The position numbers were made by a program, and so were the translations under genes. A DNA stretch of 64,000 bases from positions 110,469 to 174,468 of the forward strand of contig NZ_JACHGN010000026.1 of assembly GCF_014202315.1 (NCBI RefSeq), in the 5' to 3' direction. The notes beneath the pieces are model-generated. The model was not told where the DNA came from, did not search any database, and was given only the letters and a program-made list of their open reading frames with translations. Numbering within the stretch: position 1 is the first letter of the stretch; the number at the start of each line of letters is the position of its first letter. Origin of the DNA: Thermocatellispora tengchongensis. GTDB taxonomy: Bacteria > Actinomycetota > Actinomycetes > Streptosporangiales > Streptosporangiaceae. Positions 42,127 to 51,200 of the stretch are shown piece after piece.

Positions 42127-43133
42127 GCGACATCGGGACGCCCGCGGGCGGGCGTACGGTCCTGGCGGTGGACGCCGGGAACAGCAAGATCGACGTGGCG
42201 CTGGTCACCGAGGAGGGCCGGGTGCTCGCGCGCGGGCGCGGCGGCCCGTTCCAGCCGCAGAGCGCGGGCGTCGCCGCCGCCGTGGACGCCCTCGACGAGG
42301 CCGTGCGCCGCGCCCTCGGCGAGCACGGCCCGCCCTCCCGGCCGTACGCCGACCACGTCGCCGCCTACTGCGCCGGGGCCGACCTGCCGGTCGAGGAGGA
42401 GGCGCTGCGCCGCGAGCTGCTGGCCCGCGGTTACGCCCCCGGCGTGGTGGTGGGCAACGACACCTTCGCGCTGCTGCGCGCGGGCGCGTCGGGCCCATGG
42501 GGGGTCGCGGTGGTGTGCGGGGCCGGGATCAACGCCGTCGGCGTCTCCCCCACCGGCGCCGTCGCCCGCTTCCCCGCCCTGGGGGCGCTCAGCGGCGACT
42601 GGGGCGGCGGCCTGACCCTGGGCCGGGAGGCGCTGTGGCACGCCGTGCGCGCCGAGGACGGGCGCGGCCCCGCCACGGCCCTGGCCGGGGCGGTCACCGA
42701 CTGCTTCGGCGCCCGCACGGTCGAGGAGGTGGTCCTGGCGCTGCACTTCGGCGAGGTGCCCATGGACCGGCTCAACGACCTGTCGCCGTGGGTGTTCCGG
42801 GTCGCCGCCGGAGGCGACGCCACCGCGGTCGCCCTGGTCCTGCGGCTGGCCGAGGAGGTGACCCTGTTCGCCGAGGTGGCGATGCGCCGCCTGGACCTGC
42901 TGGACACCCCCACCGAGGTCGTGCTCGGCGGCGGCGTGCTGGCCGCGGCCGACCCGCTGCTCATCGGGCGGATCGGCGAACTGCTCGCCCTGCGCGCCCC
43001 TCAGGCCAAACCGCTGATCACCGGCACGCCCCCGATCGTGGGCGCGGCCCTGCTGGGCCTGGACCACCTGGGCGCCGGTGAGAAGGCGGCCGAGGCGGTA
43101 CGCGCCGCCCTCTCCCCCGGCGACCGCCCCTGA
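42123..43133 (+). CDS. BadF/BadG-type sugar kinase (N-acetylglucosamine kinase-like)
   Basis: 336 residues with the actin-like ATPase fold: phosphate-1 TVLAVDAGNSKIDVALV, GNDTFALLRAG, phosphate-2 GVAVVCGAGINAVGV, ALSGDWGGGLTLGREAL, and adenosine motif VVLGGGVLAAAD. It probably phosphorylates the imported sugar or glycoside so that the GH4 enzyme can act. GTG overlaps the upstream stop (GTGA). It ends the operon and is followed by a convergent Lrp gene. Confidence 0.9.
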   Translation: MSDIGTPAGGRTVLAVDAGNSKIDVALVTEEGRVLARGRGGPFQPQSAGVAAAVDALDEAVRRALGEHGPPSRPYADHVAAYCAGADLPVEEEALRRELLARGYAPGVVVGNDTFALLRAGASGPWGVAVVCGAGINAVGVSPTGAVARFPALGALSGDWGGGLTLGREALWHAVRAEDGRGPATALAGAVTDCFGARTVEEVVLALHFGEVPMDRLNDLSPWVFRVAAGGDATAVALVLRLAEEVTLFAEVAMRRLDLLDTPTEVVLGGGVLAAADPLLIGRIGELLALRAPQAKPLITGTPPIVGAALLGLDHLGAGEKAAEAVRAALSPGDRP

Positions 43134-43193
43134 CGCACGGCGCCGCGGACACGCACGTCCGTGACGCGGGGGCACGCATTCGACCCCGGCCGG

Positions 43194-43667
43194 CTACGCG
43201 GGCTCGGCCTCGGGCTTCTCCTCCGGGGCCAGGCCCGGCGGGCGGTGCTCGTACGGGATGCTCAGCACGACGGTGGTGCGGGTGGAGACGGCCGCGGAGG
43301 CGCGGATGCGCTGCAGCAGATCCTCCAGCGCGGCCGGGCTGGCGACCCGCACCTTCAGGATGTAACTTTCATCACCCGCGACGCTGTAGCACGCCTCGAT
43401 CTCGGTCAGATGGGCCAGCCGGTCGGGGGCGTCGTCGGGGGCCGAGGGATCGGTCGGCTTGATCGAGACGAACGCGGTGAGCGGCAGCCCGATCGCGTCA
43501 TGGTCGATCAGAGCGGCGTATCCGCGGATCACGCCGCGCTTCTCCAGCCTCCGTACGCGCTGGTGCACCGCGGACACCGACAGCCCGGTCTCCCTGGCCA
43601 GGTCGGTGAAGCTCATCCGCCCGTCGTCGGCGAGCAGCGTCACGATGCGTCGATCGATCTCCTCCAC
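43194..43667 (-). CDS. Lrp/AsnC-family transcriptional regulator
   Basis: 157 residues. The HTH is EEIDRRIVTLLADDGRMSFT with DLARETGLSVSAVHQRVRRL, followed by the RAM effector domain (GLPLTAFVSIKP, HLTEIEACYSVAGDESYILK, TTVVLSIPYEH). Such proteins respond to amino acids. The start is set at GTG 43667 (VEEIDRRIV). It is 47 bp upstream of, and on the same strand as, nothing coding; the DUF1772 gene ends just before it, so the two may be cotranscribed from 44209. Confidence 0.92.
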   Translation of the reverse strand: MEEIDRRIVTLLADDGRMSFTDLARETGLSVSAVHQRVRRLEKRGVIRGYAALIDHDAIGLPLTAFVSIKPTDPSAPDDAPDRLAHLTEIEACYSVAGDESYILKVRVASPAALEDLLQRIRASAAVSTRTTVVLSIPYEHRPPGLAPEEKPEAEPA

Positions 43668-43714
43668 CGCACCAAGGTAGCGCCATGCCCCACCTCCCGC
43701 GACGCGGCACCGGA

Positions 43715-44209
43715 TCAGCCCGCCGCGTACGGCACCAGCGCCCACACCAGGCAGCCGAACGCGGCCGTGTGCAGCAGCGCCCGCACCAGGTTCCAGCGCA
43801 CCCACGGGCCCTCGTACCGCTCCCGCACCCCGGCGAGGTCCGTGATCGCGTCCACGTCCCCCGCGGCCTCCAGCCGGTTGTTCAGCGGAACGTTGCGCGC
43901 CACGGTCACGACGAAGGCGACGACGTACAGGACCGTGGCGGCGGCGATCCAGCCCAGCGACTCCTCCCCGTGGCCCAGCCAGGCCAGCACCGTGGCCAGG
44001 ACGAGCAGCGGGATCGACCCGACGAACTGGACCAGGAACCAGGGGTTGATGATCACCAGGTTGATCTGTTTCATCGTCTCGACCAGCGTGCGGTCGGAGG
44101 AACGGGCCAGGCCCGGCATCACGGCGTAGGAGAACGCGGTGAACAGCCCCGCCATCGACCCGGTCGTCACCGTCGCGGCCACCAGGCAGATCGTCTGCAG
44201 TACGGTCAT
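43715..44209 (-). CDS. DUF1772 / anthrone-oxygenase-like membrane protein
   Basis: 164 residues, four transmembrane helices (~5-30, 57-78, 84-105, 140-160). The DUF1772 pattern is visible: AGLFTAFSYAVMPGLARSSD, NPWFLVQFVGSIPLL, VARNVPLNNRLEAAG, WNLVRALLHTAAFGCLVWAL. Some family members are anthrone oxygenases, most are uncharacterised. The gene is 47 bp upstream of the lrp start on the same strand. Confidence 0.88.
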   Translation of the reverse strand: MTVLQTICLVAATVTTGSMAGLFTAFSYAVMPGLARSSDRTLVETMKQINLVIINPWFLVQFVGSIPLLVLATVLAWLGHGEESLGWIAAATVLYVVAFVVTVARNVPLNNRLEAAGDVDAITDLAGVRERYEGPWVRWNLVRALLHTAAFGCLVWALVPYAAG

Positions 44210-44471
44210 GGTCGCTCCAGCGGTCGGGGTGGGCGGCGCGTGGCGATCGTACCCGGGGACGCGGCGACCACAGGGCACGGGCACACAACGATGTCCCGGC
44301 AAGACGCCACACCACACCGCCCCTCCACCAACCCCCGCCGCCCACCACCACACCGGCACGCCACTCCCCGGCGATCCCCCGACACGCCCGCCCTCCCCGC
44401 CCTCCCCGCCCACCGCCGGCCGATGGCGCGGCACGCTGGGCCGGTGCCGGAGCCCTTGGGGCCCACGCCGG

Positions 44472-44477
44472 TAATCT
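44472..44477 (+). promoter_or_regulatory. -10 box of a probably leaderless transcript
   Basis: TAATCT ends eight bases before ATG 44486 and no ribosome site intervenes, so the transcript probably starts at or next to the start codon. Confidence 0.5.
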
Positions 44478-44485
44478 GGGCTTTC

Positions 44486-45253
44486 ATGCGGATCGCTCTG
44501 ATCGACTCCGGGCTCGGGCTGCTGTCCACCGCGGCCGCGCTGCGCGCCGCGCGCCCCGACGCCGACCTCGTGCTGTCGATGGACCCCGACGGCATGCCCT
44601 GGGGGCCCCGCGAGGCCGACGAGGTCGTCGAGCGGGTGCTCGCGGCGGTGGCCGCCGCCGTACGGCACGAGCCCGACGTGATCACCATCGCGTGCAACAC
44701 CGCGTCGGTGACGGCCCTGGCCCGGGTGCGCGCGGAGTACGAGCCCGGCATCCCGGTCGTCGGCACGGTCCCGGCCATCAAGGTCGCCGCGGGCCGCGGC
44801 CTGCCCTTCGCGATCTGGGCCACCCCCGCGACGACGGCCAGCGCGTACCAGCGCGACCTCATCGACCGCTTCGCCGGCGACGTGCCCGCCACCCCGGTGG
44901 CCTGCCCCGGCCTGGCGGACGCGATCCAGGCCGCCGACACCGACCTGATCGACCGCGCCATCGCCGTGGCCGCCGAGAGCACGCCGTCGGACGTCGCGGC
45001 CGTGGTGCTCGGCTGCACCCACTACGACCTGGTCGCCGACCGCATCCGGGCCGCCTTCGCCCGCCCCGTGGACCTCCACACCGCGGCCCCCGCCGTGGCC
45101 AGGCAGACCCTGGTCCGCATCGGCGCCGAACCCAAACCCGACATGCCGGTGACCGGCACCCTGACCGTCCTGGCCAGCGGCCGCCCGGCCCCCCTCCCCG
45201 CCCAGGCCCTCACCTACCCCGAAGCCCACGCCCTCTCCCCCACCCACCCCTGA
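44486..45253 (+). CDS. murI: glutamate racemase-like Asp/Glu racemase
   Basis: 255 residues. The opening IALIDSGLGLLSTAAAL corresponds to the MurI FDSGVGGL segment, and the two catalytic cysteines are Cys70 (IACNTASV) and Cys177 (VVLGCTHYDLVA). It would make D-glutamate for peptidoglycan. Sequence departs from standard MurI in the opening segment (IDSGLG) and the gene is not in the usual actinobacterial rph-murI context, so a second racemase or another aspartate/glutamate-superfamily role is possible. Likely leaderless. Confidence 0.82.
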   Translation: MRIALIDSGLGLLSTAAALRAARPDADLVLSMDPDGMPWGPREADEVVERVLAAVAAAVRHEPDVITIACNTASVTALARVRAEYEPGIPVVGTVPAIKVAAGRGLPFAIWATPATTASAYQRDLIDRFAGDVPATPVACPGLADAIQAADTDLIDRAIAVAAESTPSDVAAVVLGCTHYDLVADRIRAAFARPVDLHTAAPAVARQTLVRIGAEPKPDMPVTGTLTVLASGRPAPLPAQALTYPEAHALSPTHP

Positions 45254-45442
45254 CCGCCCCCCGGGGGGTCCGGCGGGGCACGCACCGGAGAAGGCGGCCT
45301 TGGCGGCGAACGCCCCGGTCGCAGCCCGCGAGAGCGCGGCGAGGCACACGCGATGGGCGAGTGCGTGGTGAGGTGGGGGACCGTGCGGCTTCGGACGGGA
45401 TCGCCGGTCGGTCGTCGCGCCCTCGCAGGCCAAGGCGCCGGC

Positions 45443-45597
45443 TCACCGGTCGGTGAGCAGGCCGATCATCGCGGCGTAGGCCAGGCCGCCAGCGATGCCG
45501 GTCACACTGGGCAGCGCGTACGCCGGCACCGAGATCGCGGTCGGCGGGGACCAGGCAGGGCGGTGTCCGAACCTGGTGGGCGCGTCCGCGTCGGAGG
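45443..45597 (-). pseudogene. possible remnant of a small membrane protein
   Basis: The minus-strand frame ending at 45443 reads PTAISVPAYALPSVTGIAGG then LAYAAMIGLLTDR and stop: a protein-like hydrophobic C-terminus. Upstream the frame dissolves into repeat DNA with no good start. It may be the tail of a decayed gene or a very small ORF. Confidence 0.3.
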
Positions 45598-45599
45598 GG

Positions 45600-45900
45600 C
45601 CCCGCGGCCGGCATGCGTGAGTCAGGGCACGCGCCCGATCCCCGCGCCCGGTGAGCCGACCTCCCCGGTTCGCGCCGCCCTGTCGGGCAGGCCCGCTGGC
45701 GACCGGCATGCACGCGTCACAGCGCGCCCGCCCCCCGTACCCGGTGACCACCCCACCCTCACCTCCCGGTTCATGCCGCTCTGCTGGGCGGGCCCACCAG
45801 CGACCGGCATGCACGAGTCACCGCGGGCACCCGAACCCCGCGCCAGTGAGCACGCCGACCCCCGGCCCGTGCCGCCCTGTCGGGCTGGTCATCGGCGGCG
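45600..45900. repeat. three degenerate ~98-bp direct repeats
   Basis: GGCATGCGTGAGTCA at 45610, GGCATGCACGCGTCA at 45705 and GGCATGCACGAGTCA at 45806 mark three units, 95 and 101 bp apart. Shared flanks include CCTCCC(C)GGTTC and GCCCTGTCGGGC. They lie between the murI-like gene and the ArsR gene. No coding function is seen. Confidence 0.75.
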
Positions 45901-45957
45901 GGACACCCCCGGAGGGAAAGCACGCGGGCAGGGCCATCGCGCTGCCCTCACCCTCCA

Positions 45958-45984
45958 TTGACAAAGACGATTTTTACGTACAAA
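45958..45984 (+). promoter_or_regulatory. promoter of the ArsR/AHSA1 operon
   Basis: TTGACA (45958-45963) and a -10-like TACAAA (45979-45984) lie in an AT-rich block just upstream of ATG 45997. Spacing is 15 bp, slightly short. Confidence 0.5.
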
Positions 45985-45996
45985 CTTGTTTTTGCG

Positions 45997-46554
45997 ATGA
46001 GAGATGTCCTGTACCTGGAGCGCATCGAGCAGGCTGAGGCGCTGCTCAAGCCGCAGCGGATCGAGGTGCTGCGGGAACTCGCCGAGCCGCGTACCTGTAC
46101 CGAGGTGGCGGGCCGGCTGGGGCAGACCCCGCAGCGGGTCTACTACCACGTCAAGCGGCTGGTGGAGGCCGGGCTGGTGGCCCAGGTGTCCGAGCGCAAG
46201 GTGCGCGGGATACACGAGGGCATCTACCAGGCCGCGGCGCGGTCCTACTGGCTCTCGCCCCGGCTGGTGGGGCGGGTCGGGCTGCGCAAGGCGCAGGACG
46301 AGCTGAGCCTGGGCTACCTGCTGGACCTGATGGAGGAGGTTCAGGCCGACATCGCGGGGCTCGACCGCGCCCGGCCCGAGTTGCCCTCGATCGGGGTCTC
46401 GGGCGAGATCCGCGTGCCGCCGGAGCTGCGGCGGCAATTCCTCGACGACCTGCGCACCGCGCTGCAGGAGCTGTTCACCCGCTACGGCGGCGACGAGGGC
46501 GACGCCTTCAAGCTGGCCGTGGCCTGCTACCCCAAGGGAGAGTCCGATGACTGA
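45997..46554 (+). CDS. ArsR-family winged-helix regulator
   Basis: 185 residues from MRDVLYLERIEQ. The winged helix is KPQRIEVLRELAEPRTCTEV, LGQTPQRVYYHVKRLVEAGL, VRGIHEGIYQAAARSYWLSP. It belongs to the group of ArsR-like regulators encoded with AHSA1/SRPBCC proteins. It overlaps the downstream gene by eight bases. A TTG 39 bases upstream is in frame but coincides with the -35 box, so it is not used. Confidence 0.9.
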   Translation: MRDVLYLERIEQAEALLKPQRIEVLRELAEPRTCTEVAGRLGQTPQRVYYHVKRLVEAGLVAQVSERKVRGIHEGIYQAAARSYWLSPRLVGRVGLRKAQDELSLGYLLDLMEEVQADIAGLDRARPELPSIGVSGEIRVPPELRRQFLDDLRTALQELFTRYGGDEGDAFKLAVACYPKGESDD

Positions 46555-47392
46555 GCCGATGACGCTGCGTGCCCGCCTCGACGCCCCGCTGAAGGCGGCG
46601 TACCACGCGCTGACCGATCCCGGTGAGATGCGGGTGTGGCTGGCCGAGCACGCGGAGGTGGAGCTGCCGCACCGCTACGAGTTCTGGGGGCGGCACACGC
46701 CCGAGGGCGACGCGCCGCACCAGCGACTGCTGCACGCCGATGAGCGCTCGCTGCGCTTCACCTGGCTGCTGGACGGCGAGGAGACCACGGTCGAGATCGG
46801 CCTGGAGGAGGAGGGGCCCGACTCCACGATCATCACGCTGTCGCAGACCCACTGGGACTTCCAGGACGCCCTGACCGGGGCCGGCATCCGCGGGGTGCTG
46901 CAGACGTACTGGTGCCTGGCCATCGCCAACCTCGCCGACCACCTCGCCGGCCGCGAGCTGACCGCCAAGCTCGACTTCACCTCGCCCGATCTCCGCGGCG
47001 AGGTGCTGATCGACGCGGCGCGGGAGCGGGTGTTCGAGTCGCTGATCGACTCCGAGCAGGCCAGCGCCTGGTTCGGCTACCCGATCGGGATCGAGCCGTG
47101 GGTCGGCGGCCGGTTCGCGATGGGCGGCCTGGAGTCGGGCCACGCGGCCAAGATCCTGGAGCTGGAGCCGGCCGCCAAGGTGACGATCGACTGGGGCGGG
47201 GGTGCCGGCGTGAGCACCTGGGAGCTGGCCGACTCCGGCGGCAAGACCCGGCTCACCTTCGTGCAGAGCGGCTTCGACGCCTCGCGCCCGCCGTACGCCG
47301 CCTGGGCCGGGACGGTCAGCGGCATCGCCGAGCTGCGCCGCTACCACGAGATCCCCGACTGGCGGCCGATCTGGATCCACGACGCCGCGTGA
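46547..47392 (+). CDS. SRPBCC/AHSA1-family protein with two domains
   Basis: 281 residues made of two AHSA1-like ligand-binding domains, residues ~5-140 and ~145-280. Each opens with a strand and a helix carrying (A/S)-x-(A/F)-(Y/E)-x-x-(L/I): DAPLKAAYHALTDPGEMRVW and DAARERVFESLIDSEQASAW. START-fold proteins bind hydrophobic ligands or Hsp90-like partners; this one has no known function. It is cotranscribed with the ArsR regulator, a very common pairing. Confidence 0.88.
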   Translation: MTEPMTLRARLDAPLKAAYHALTDPGEMRVWLAEHAEVELPHRYEFWGRHTPEGDAPHQRLLHADERSLRFTWLLDGEETTVEIGLEEEGPDSTIITLSQTHWDFQDALTGAGIRGVLQTYWCLAIANLADHLAGRELTAKLDFTSPDLRGEVLIDAARERVFESLIDSEQASAWFGYPIGIEPWVGGRFAMGGLESGHAAKILELEPAAKVTIDWGGGAGVSTWELADSGGKTRLTFVQSGFDASRPPYAAWAGTVSGIAELRRYHEIPDWRPIWIHDAA

Positions 47393-47442
47393 GCCGGAGC
47401 CCGGCGGGGCGGCGGCCGCGACCGAGCCGCCCCGCCGGTCGT

Positions 47443-48102
47443 TCAGTCGGCGATGTAGCTCACCGAGTGCGCGTAGAAGCCGCGGGTCTTGGAGCCGCGC
47501 ACGTGCACGAACATGCCGCCGCCCTCGTAGGAGTAGGCGCAGGAGTAGCCCTTCGGCTCCGCCGAGCAGCCCTGGAAGGTGTAGGGCACGCCGCGCGGGT
47601 CGAACCTGACCCGGAACACCGTCTTGACCGCGCCGGTGGTGGCGACCTCCAGGCCGCGGTAGCGGTCGTTCCTGGTCCAGGCGGCGTACAGGTGCCTGGC
47701 GACGGTGGCCGGCTTGGTGATGTGCCGCGACCGGTAGACCTTGGTCACCTTCGTCCCGGGGACGATCATGACGACGCCGTTGAGCCCGCCCGGCACCCGG
47801 ACGCCGGTGTGCGTGAAGCGGCAGGCGGTGCCGTCGCAGCCGAGGAACTTGTCGGGCGCGCGGAAGGCGTAGGAGAACATCTCCGTCACCGCGGCCGGCG
47901 TGGCCACCTTCGCCGCGGCGGCGCGGTCGCCGCGCGTCCACGCGGTCATCAGCTTCTTGGCCGCCGTGCTCGGGGCCGCCTGGGCCGAGACCGCCCCCGT
48001 GGCCGCCGGGCCGGCCGTCGCCGCGGCGACGGGCGCCGCTCCCCACAGCAGCGCGCCGCCCGCGACGGCCGCCGTCCCACCCAGAACGTATTTCTTGATC
48101 AC
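47443..48102 (-). CDS. secreted protein with internal duplication, unknown function
   Basis: 219 residues: signal peptide (residues 1-~27, IKKYVLGGTAAVAGGALLWG then APVAAA), then two ~80-residue repeats. Repeat 1 has KKLMTAWTRGDRAAAAKVAT and the Cys pair FLGCDGTACRFTH; repeat 2 has RHLYAAWTRNDRYRGLEVAT and FQGCSAEPKGYSCAYSYEGG. Each unit probably holds one disulfide. I do not recognise the family. The start is GTG 48102 (VIKKYVL); TACGTT just upstream could be a -10 of a leaderless message. It is divergent from the GH92 gene. Confidence 0.8.
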   Translation of the reverse strand: MIKKYVLGGTAAVAGGALLWGAAPVAAATAGPAATGAVSAQAAPSTAAKKLMTAWTRGDRAAAAKVATPAAVTEMFSYAFRAPDKFLGCDGTACRFTHTGVRVPGGLNGVVMIVPGTKVTKVYRSRHITKPATVARHLYAAWTRNDRYRGLEVATTGAVKTVFRVRFDPRGVPYTFQGCSAEPKGYSCAYSYEGGGMFVHVRGSKTRGFYAHSVSYIAD

Positions 48103-48191
48103 GCGCACAACGTAGCCCGTGCTCCTTGCACGGCGATTGAGCGGGGGTTGCATCCGGGCGGGCCGGGCGCGAACGGGGCTCACATTCCTTC

Positions 48192-48250
48192 TTGACAGGT
48201 GTCAGGGCGTTTGAGATCTTCCGTAGAGATCGCCGATGACAACGTTGTCA
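48192..48250 (+). promoter_or_regulatory. promoter and LacI-type operator of the GH92 gene
   Basis: TTGACA (48192-48197), 17 bp, GATCTT (48215-48220) form a promoter. TGACAACGTTGTCA (48237-48250) is a perfect 14-bp palindrome with a central CG, the form of actinobacterial LacI-family operators, placed just after the predicted transcript start. No lacI gene is in the window. Confidence 0.7.
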
Positions 48251-48294
48251 ACGCAGCGGCAGCGGGGTCGTCGGCCGGAGCGGAAGGGTGCCCT

Positions 48295-51200
48295 ATGCGG
48301 CGGCTCGGTCCTCGGCGTGTCCTTGTGGCGGTGACCCTCTCGGCGGCGGCGGCGCTCACGCTGGTGCTCCCCGCCACCGCGTACGCGGGCGGCGGCCCGC
48401 CCCCCGTGCCCAACCCGGGGCCGTCCGCGACCCCCACCCCGGGCCCCTCCTACAGCCCGCCGCCCGCCCCGGAGCGGGCCGAGGCGCCGCCGTCCACGGC
48501 GCGGCAGCGGCAGGCGGCCGAGGCGGGGCGCGGCCTGGCCCGGGCGGAGGGGACGGTGTTCTACTCCTCCTTCGAAGCCGGCGACCCCCAGCCCACCTGG
48601 ACCGACACCGTGGAGACCGACGCCGCGGGGCGCAGGAGGGCCGCGGACGTCACCGGGATCATGCCCGGCGGCATCTCCGGCAGCCTGGCGGACAAGGTGA
48701 CCGAGATCGCGGTGAGCGGCGAGAACACCGGCGCCGGCGAGGTGATGGAGAACCTCAACGACGTCGACGCCAACACCAAGTGGCTGGTGTTCACCGGCAC
48801 CGGCTGGGCGAGCTACCGCCTGGCCGAGCCGGTGGCGGTCACGTACTACGCGCTGACCTCGGCCAACGACGTGCCCGAGCGCGACCCGCGCGACTGGCGG
48901 CTGCAGGGCTCGCAGGACGGGCGGGAGTGGACCACGCTGGACACCCGCTCCGGGGAGTCGTTCCCGGAGCGGTTCCAGCGCAAGGAGTACCGCTTCGACA
49001 ACACCACGGCGTACGCGTACTACCGGCTGGAGGTGACCCGCAACGGCGGCGCCGGCATCGTGCAGCTCGCGGAGTGGGAGCTGTCGCCGGGCGCGGGCGG
49101 CCCCGAGCCGGCGACCGACATGCGGGCGCGGCCGGGGAACGGCCCCACCGTGGGGTTCACCGCCAAGCCGCGCGCCGGGTTCACCGGCCTGCGCGCCCTG
49201 GAGTACTCCGGCGGCACCACGGCCGCCGGGGGCGGGCACTCCTACAACAGGGTGTTCGAGACCGACATCAAGGTGGGCGCGGGCACCGAGCTGTCCTACG
49301 CCGTCTTCCCCCAGTTCACCGGGGCCGACATGCGCTACCCGAGCACGTACGTCGCGCTGGACCTGGCGTTCTCCGACGGCACCTACCTCAGTCAGCTCAA
49401 GGCGCGCGACCAGCACGGCGTGGAGCTGACCCCGCGCGCGCAGGGCGCGTCCAAGACGCTGTACGCCGACCAGTGGAACCTCAAGCGGGCCGACATCGGC
49501 CGGGTGGCGCGGGGCAAGACGATCAAACGCGTCCTGGTCGGCTACGACGCGCCCGAGGGCCAGGCCGGGTTCCGCGGCTGGGTGGACGACATCAAGATCG
49601 TCACGTCCCGGAAGCGGCAGCCGTACCAGGCGCGCGGCCCGCACGGGCACGGCGCGCGGCCGTCGGACTACGTGGTGACCACGCGCGGCACCCACTCCAC
49701 GGGCGGGTTCTCGCGCGGGAACACCTTCCCGGCTACCGCGGTGCCGCACGGGTTCAATTTCTGGACGCCGGTGACCAACGCGGGCACGACCGGCTGGCTG
49801 TATGAGTACCACCGCGCCAACGACGCGGCGAACCTGCCCCGGTTACAGGCGTTCGCGGCCAGCCACCAGCCGAGCCCGTGGATGGGCGACCGGCAGACGT
49901 TCCAGGTGATGCCGTCGGTGGCCGAGGGCGTGCCCGCCCCCTCCCGTACGGCCCGCGCGCTGGCGTTCCGGCACGAGAACGAGGTCGCGCAGCCGCACCA
50001 CTACGCGGTGACGTTCGAGAACGGGCTGAAGGGCGAGATCGCGCCGGCCGACCACGCGGCCATGCTCCGCTTCACCTATCCCGAGGGCACCGGGGCCAAG
50101 CTGATCTTCGACAACGTGACCGACGCCGGCGGGCTCACACTCGACCCGGCGGCCGGAGTGGTGACCGGCTACTCGGACGTGCGCAGCGACAACTCCACCG
50201 GGGCGACCCGGATGTTCTACTACGCCGTCTTCGATCGGCCCGTGACCGGCGGGGCGAAGCTGACCGGGCAGGGTCGCGACAACGTGCTCGGCTACCTGGC
50301 CTTCGACCCGGGGCCCGGCCGGACGGTGACGATGCGGATCGCCTCGTCCCTGATCAGCGTCGAGCAGGCCAGGCGCAACCTGGAGCTGGAGATCGGGGCG
50401 GGCGACACGTTCGAGACGGTGCGCGAGCGGGCCCGGCGAGCCTGGGACGCCAAGCTGCGCGTCGTCGAGGTCGAGGGCGCGAGCGAGGACCAGCTCGTCA
50501 CGCTGTACTCGAACCTGTACCGGCTGTTCCTGTATCCGAACTCGGCCTTCGAGAACACCGGGACCGCCAGGGCGCCGAAGTACGAGCACGCGGTGCAGTC
50601 GGCGACCACGACCCCGCCGAGCACGCCCACCGAGACCGGCGCGCCGGTGGTGCCCGGGAAGGTGTACGTCAACAACGGGTTCTGGGACACCTACCGCACC
50701 ACGTGGCCGGCGTACGCGCTGCTCACGCCGCGCATGGCCGGCGAGATGGCCGAGGGGTTCGTGCAGCAGTACCGCGACGGCGGGTGGATCGCGCGCTGGT
50801 CCTCCCCCGGCTACGCCGACCTGATGGTGGGCACCAGCTCGGACGTGGCGTTCGCGGACGCGTACGTCAAGGGCGTGCCCGGGTTCGACGCGAAGGCGGC
50901 GTACGAGGCGGCGGTGAAGAACGCGACCGTGACCCCGCCGAACGCCAACGTCGGCCGCAAGGGGCTGGCGCGGGCGCTGTTCCGCGGCTACACCGCGGTC
51001 CAGGACACCGGCGAGGCGCTGTCGTGGGCGCTGGACGGCTACATCAACGACTTCGGGATCGCCAACATGGCGGCGGCGCTGGCGGAGCGGTCGAGCGGGG
51101 CCGAGCGCCGGCGGTACCTGGAGGAGTCGGCGTACTTCCGCGACCGGGCGCTGAACTACGTGCACCTGTTCGACCCCGCGGTGGGCTTCTTCCAGGGCCG

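Noticed and set aside
45353..45961. Long plus-strand ORF between the murI-like and ArsR genes
   Set aside because: It is made of repeat DNA, Pro/Arg/Gly-rich, without family similarity.
45958..45996. TTG 45958 as start of the ArsR gene
   Set aside because: The TTG is part of a TTGACA -35 box and the added residues are not family-like.
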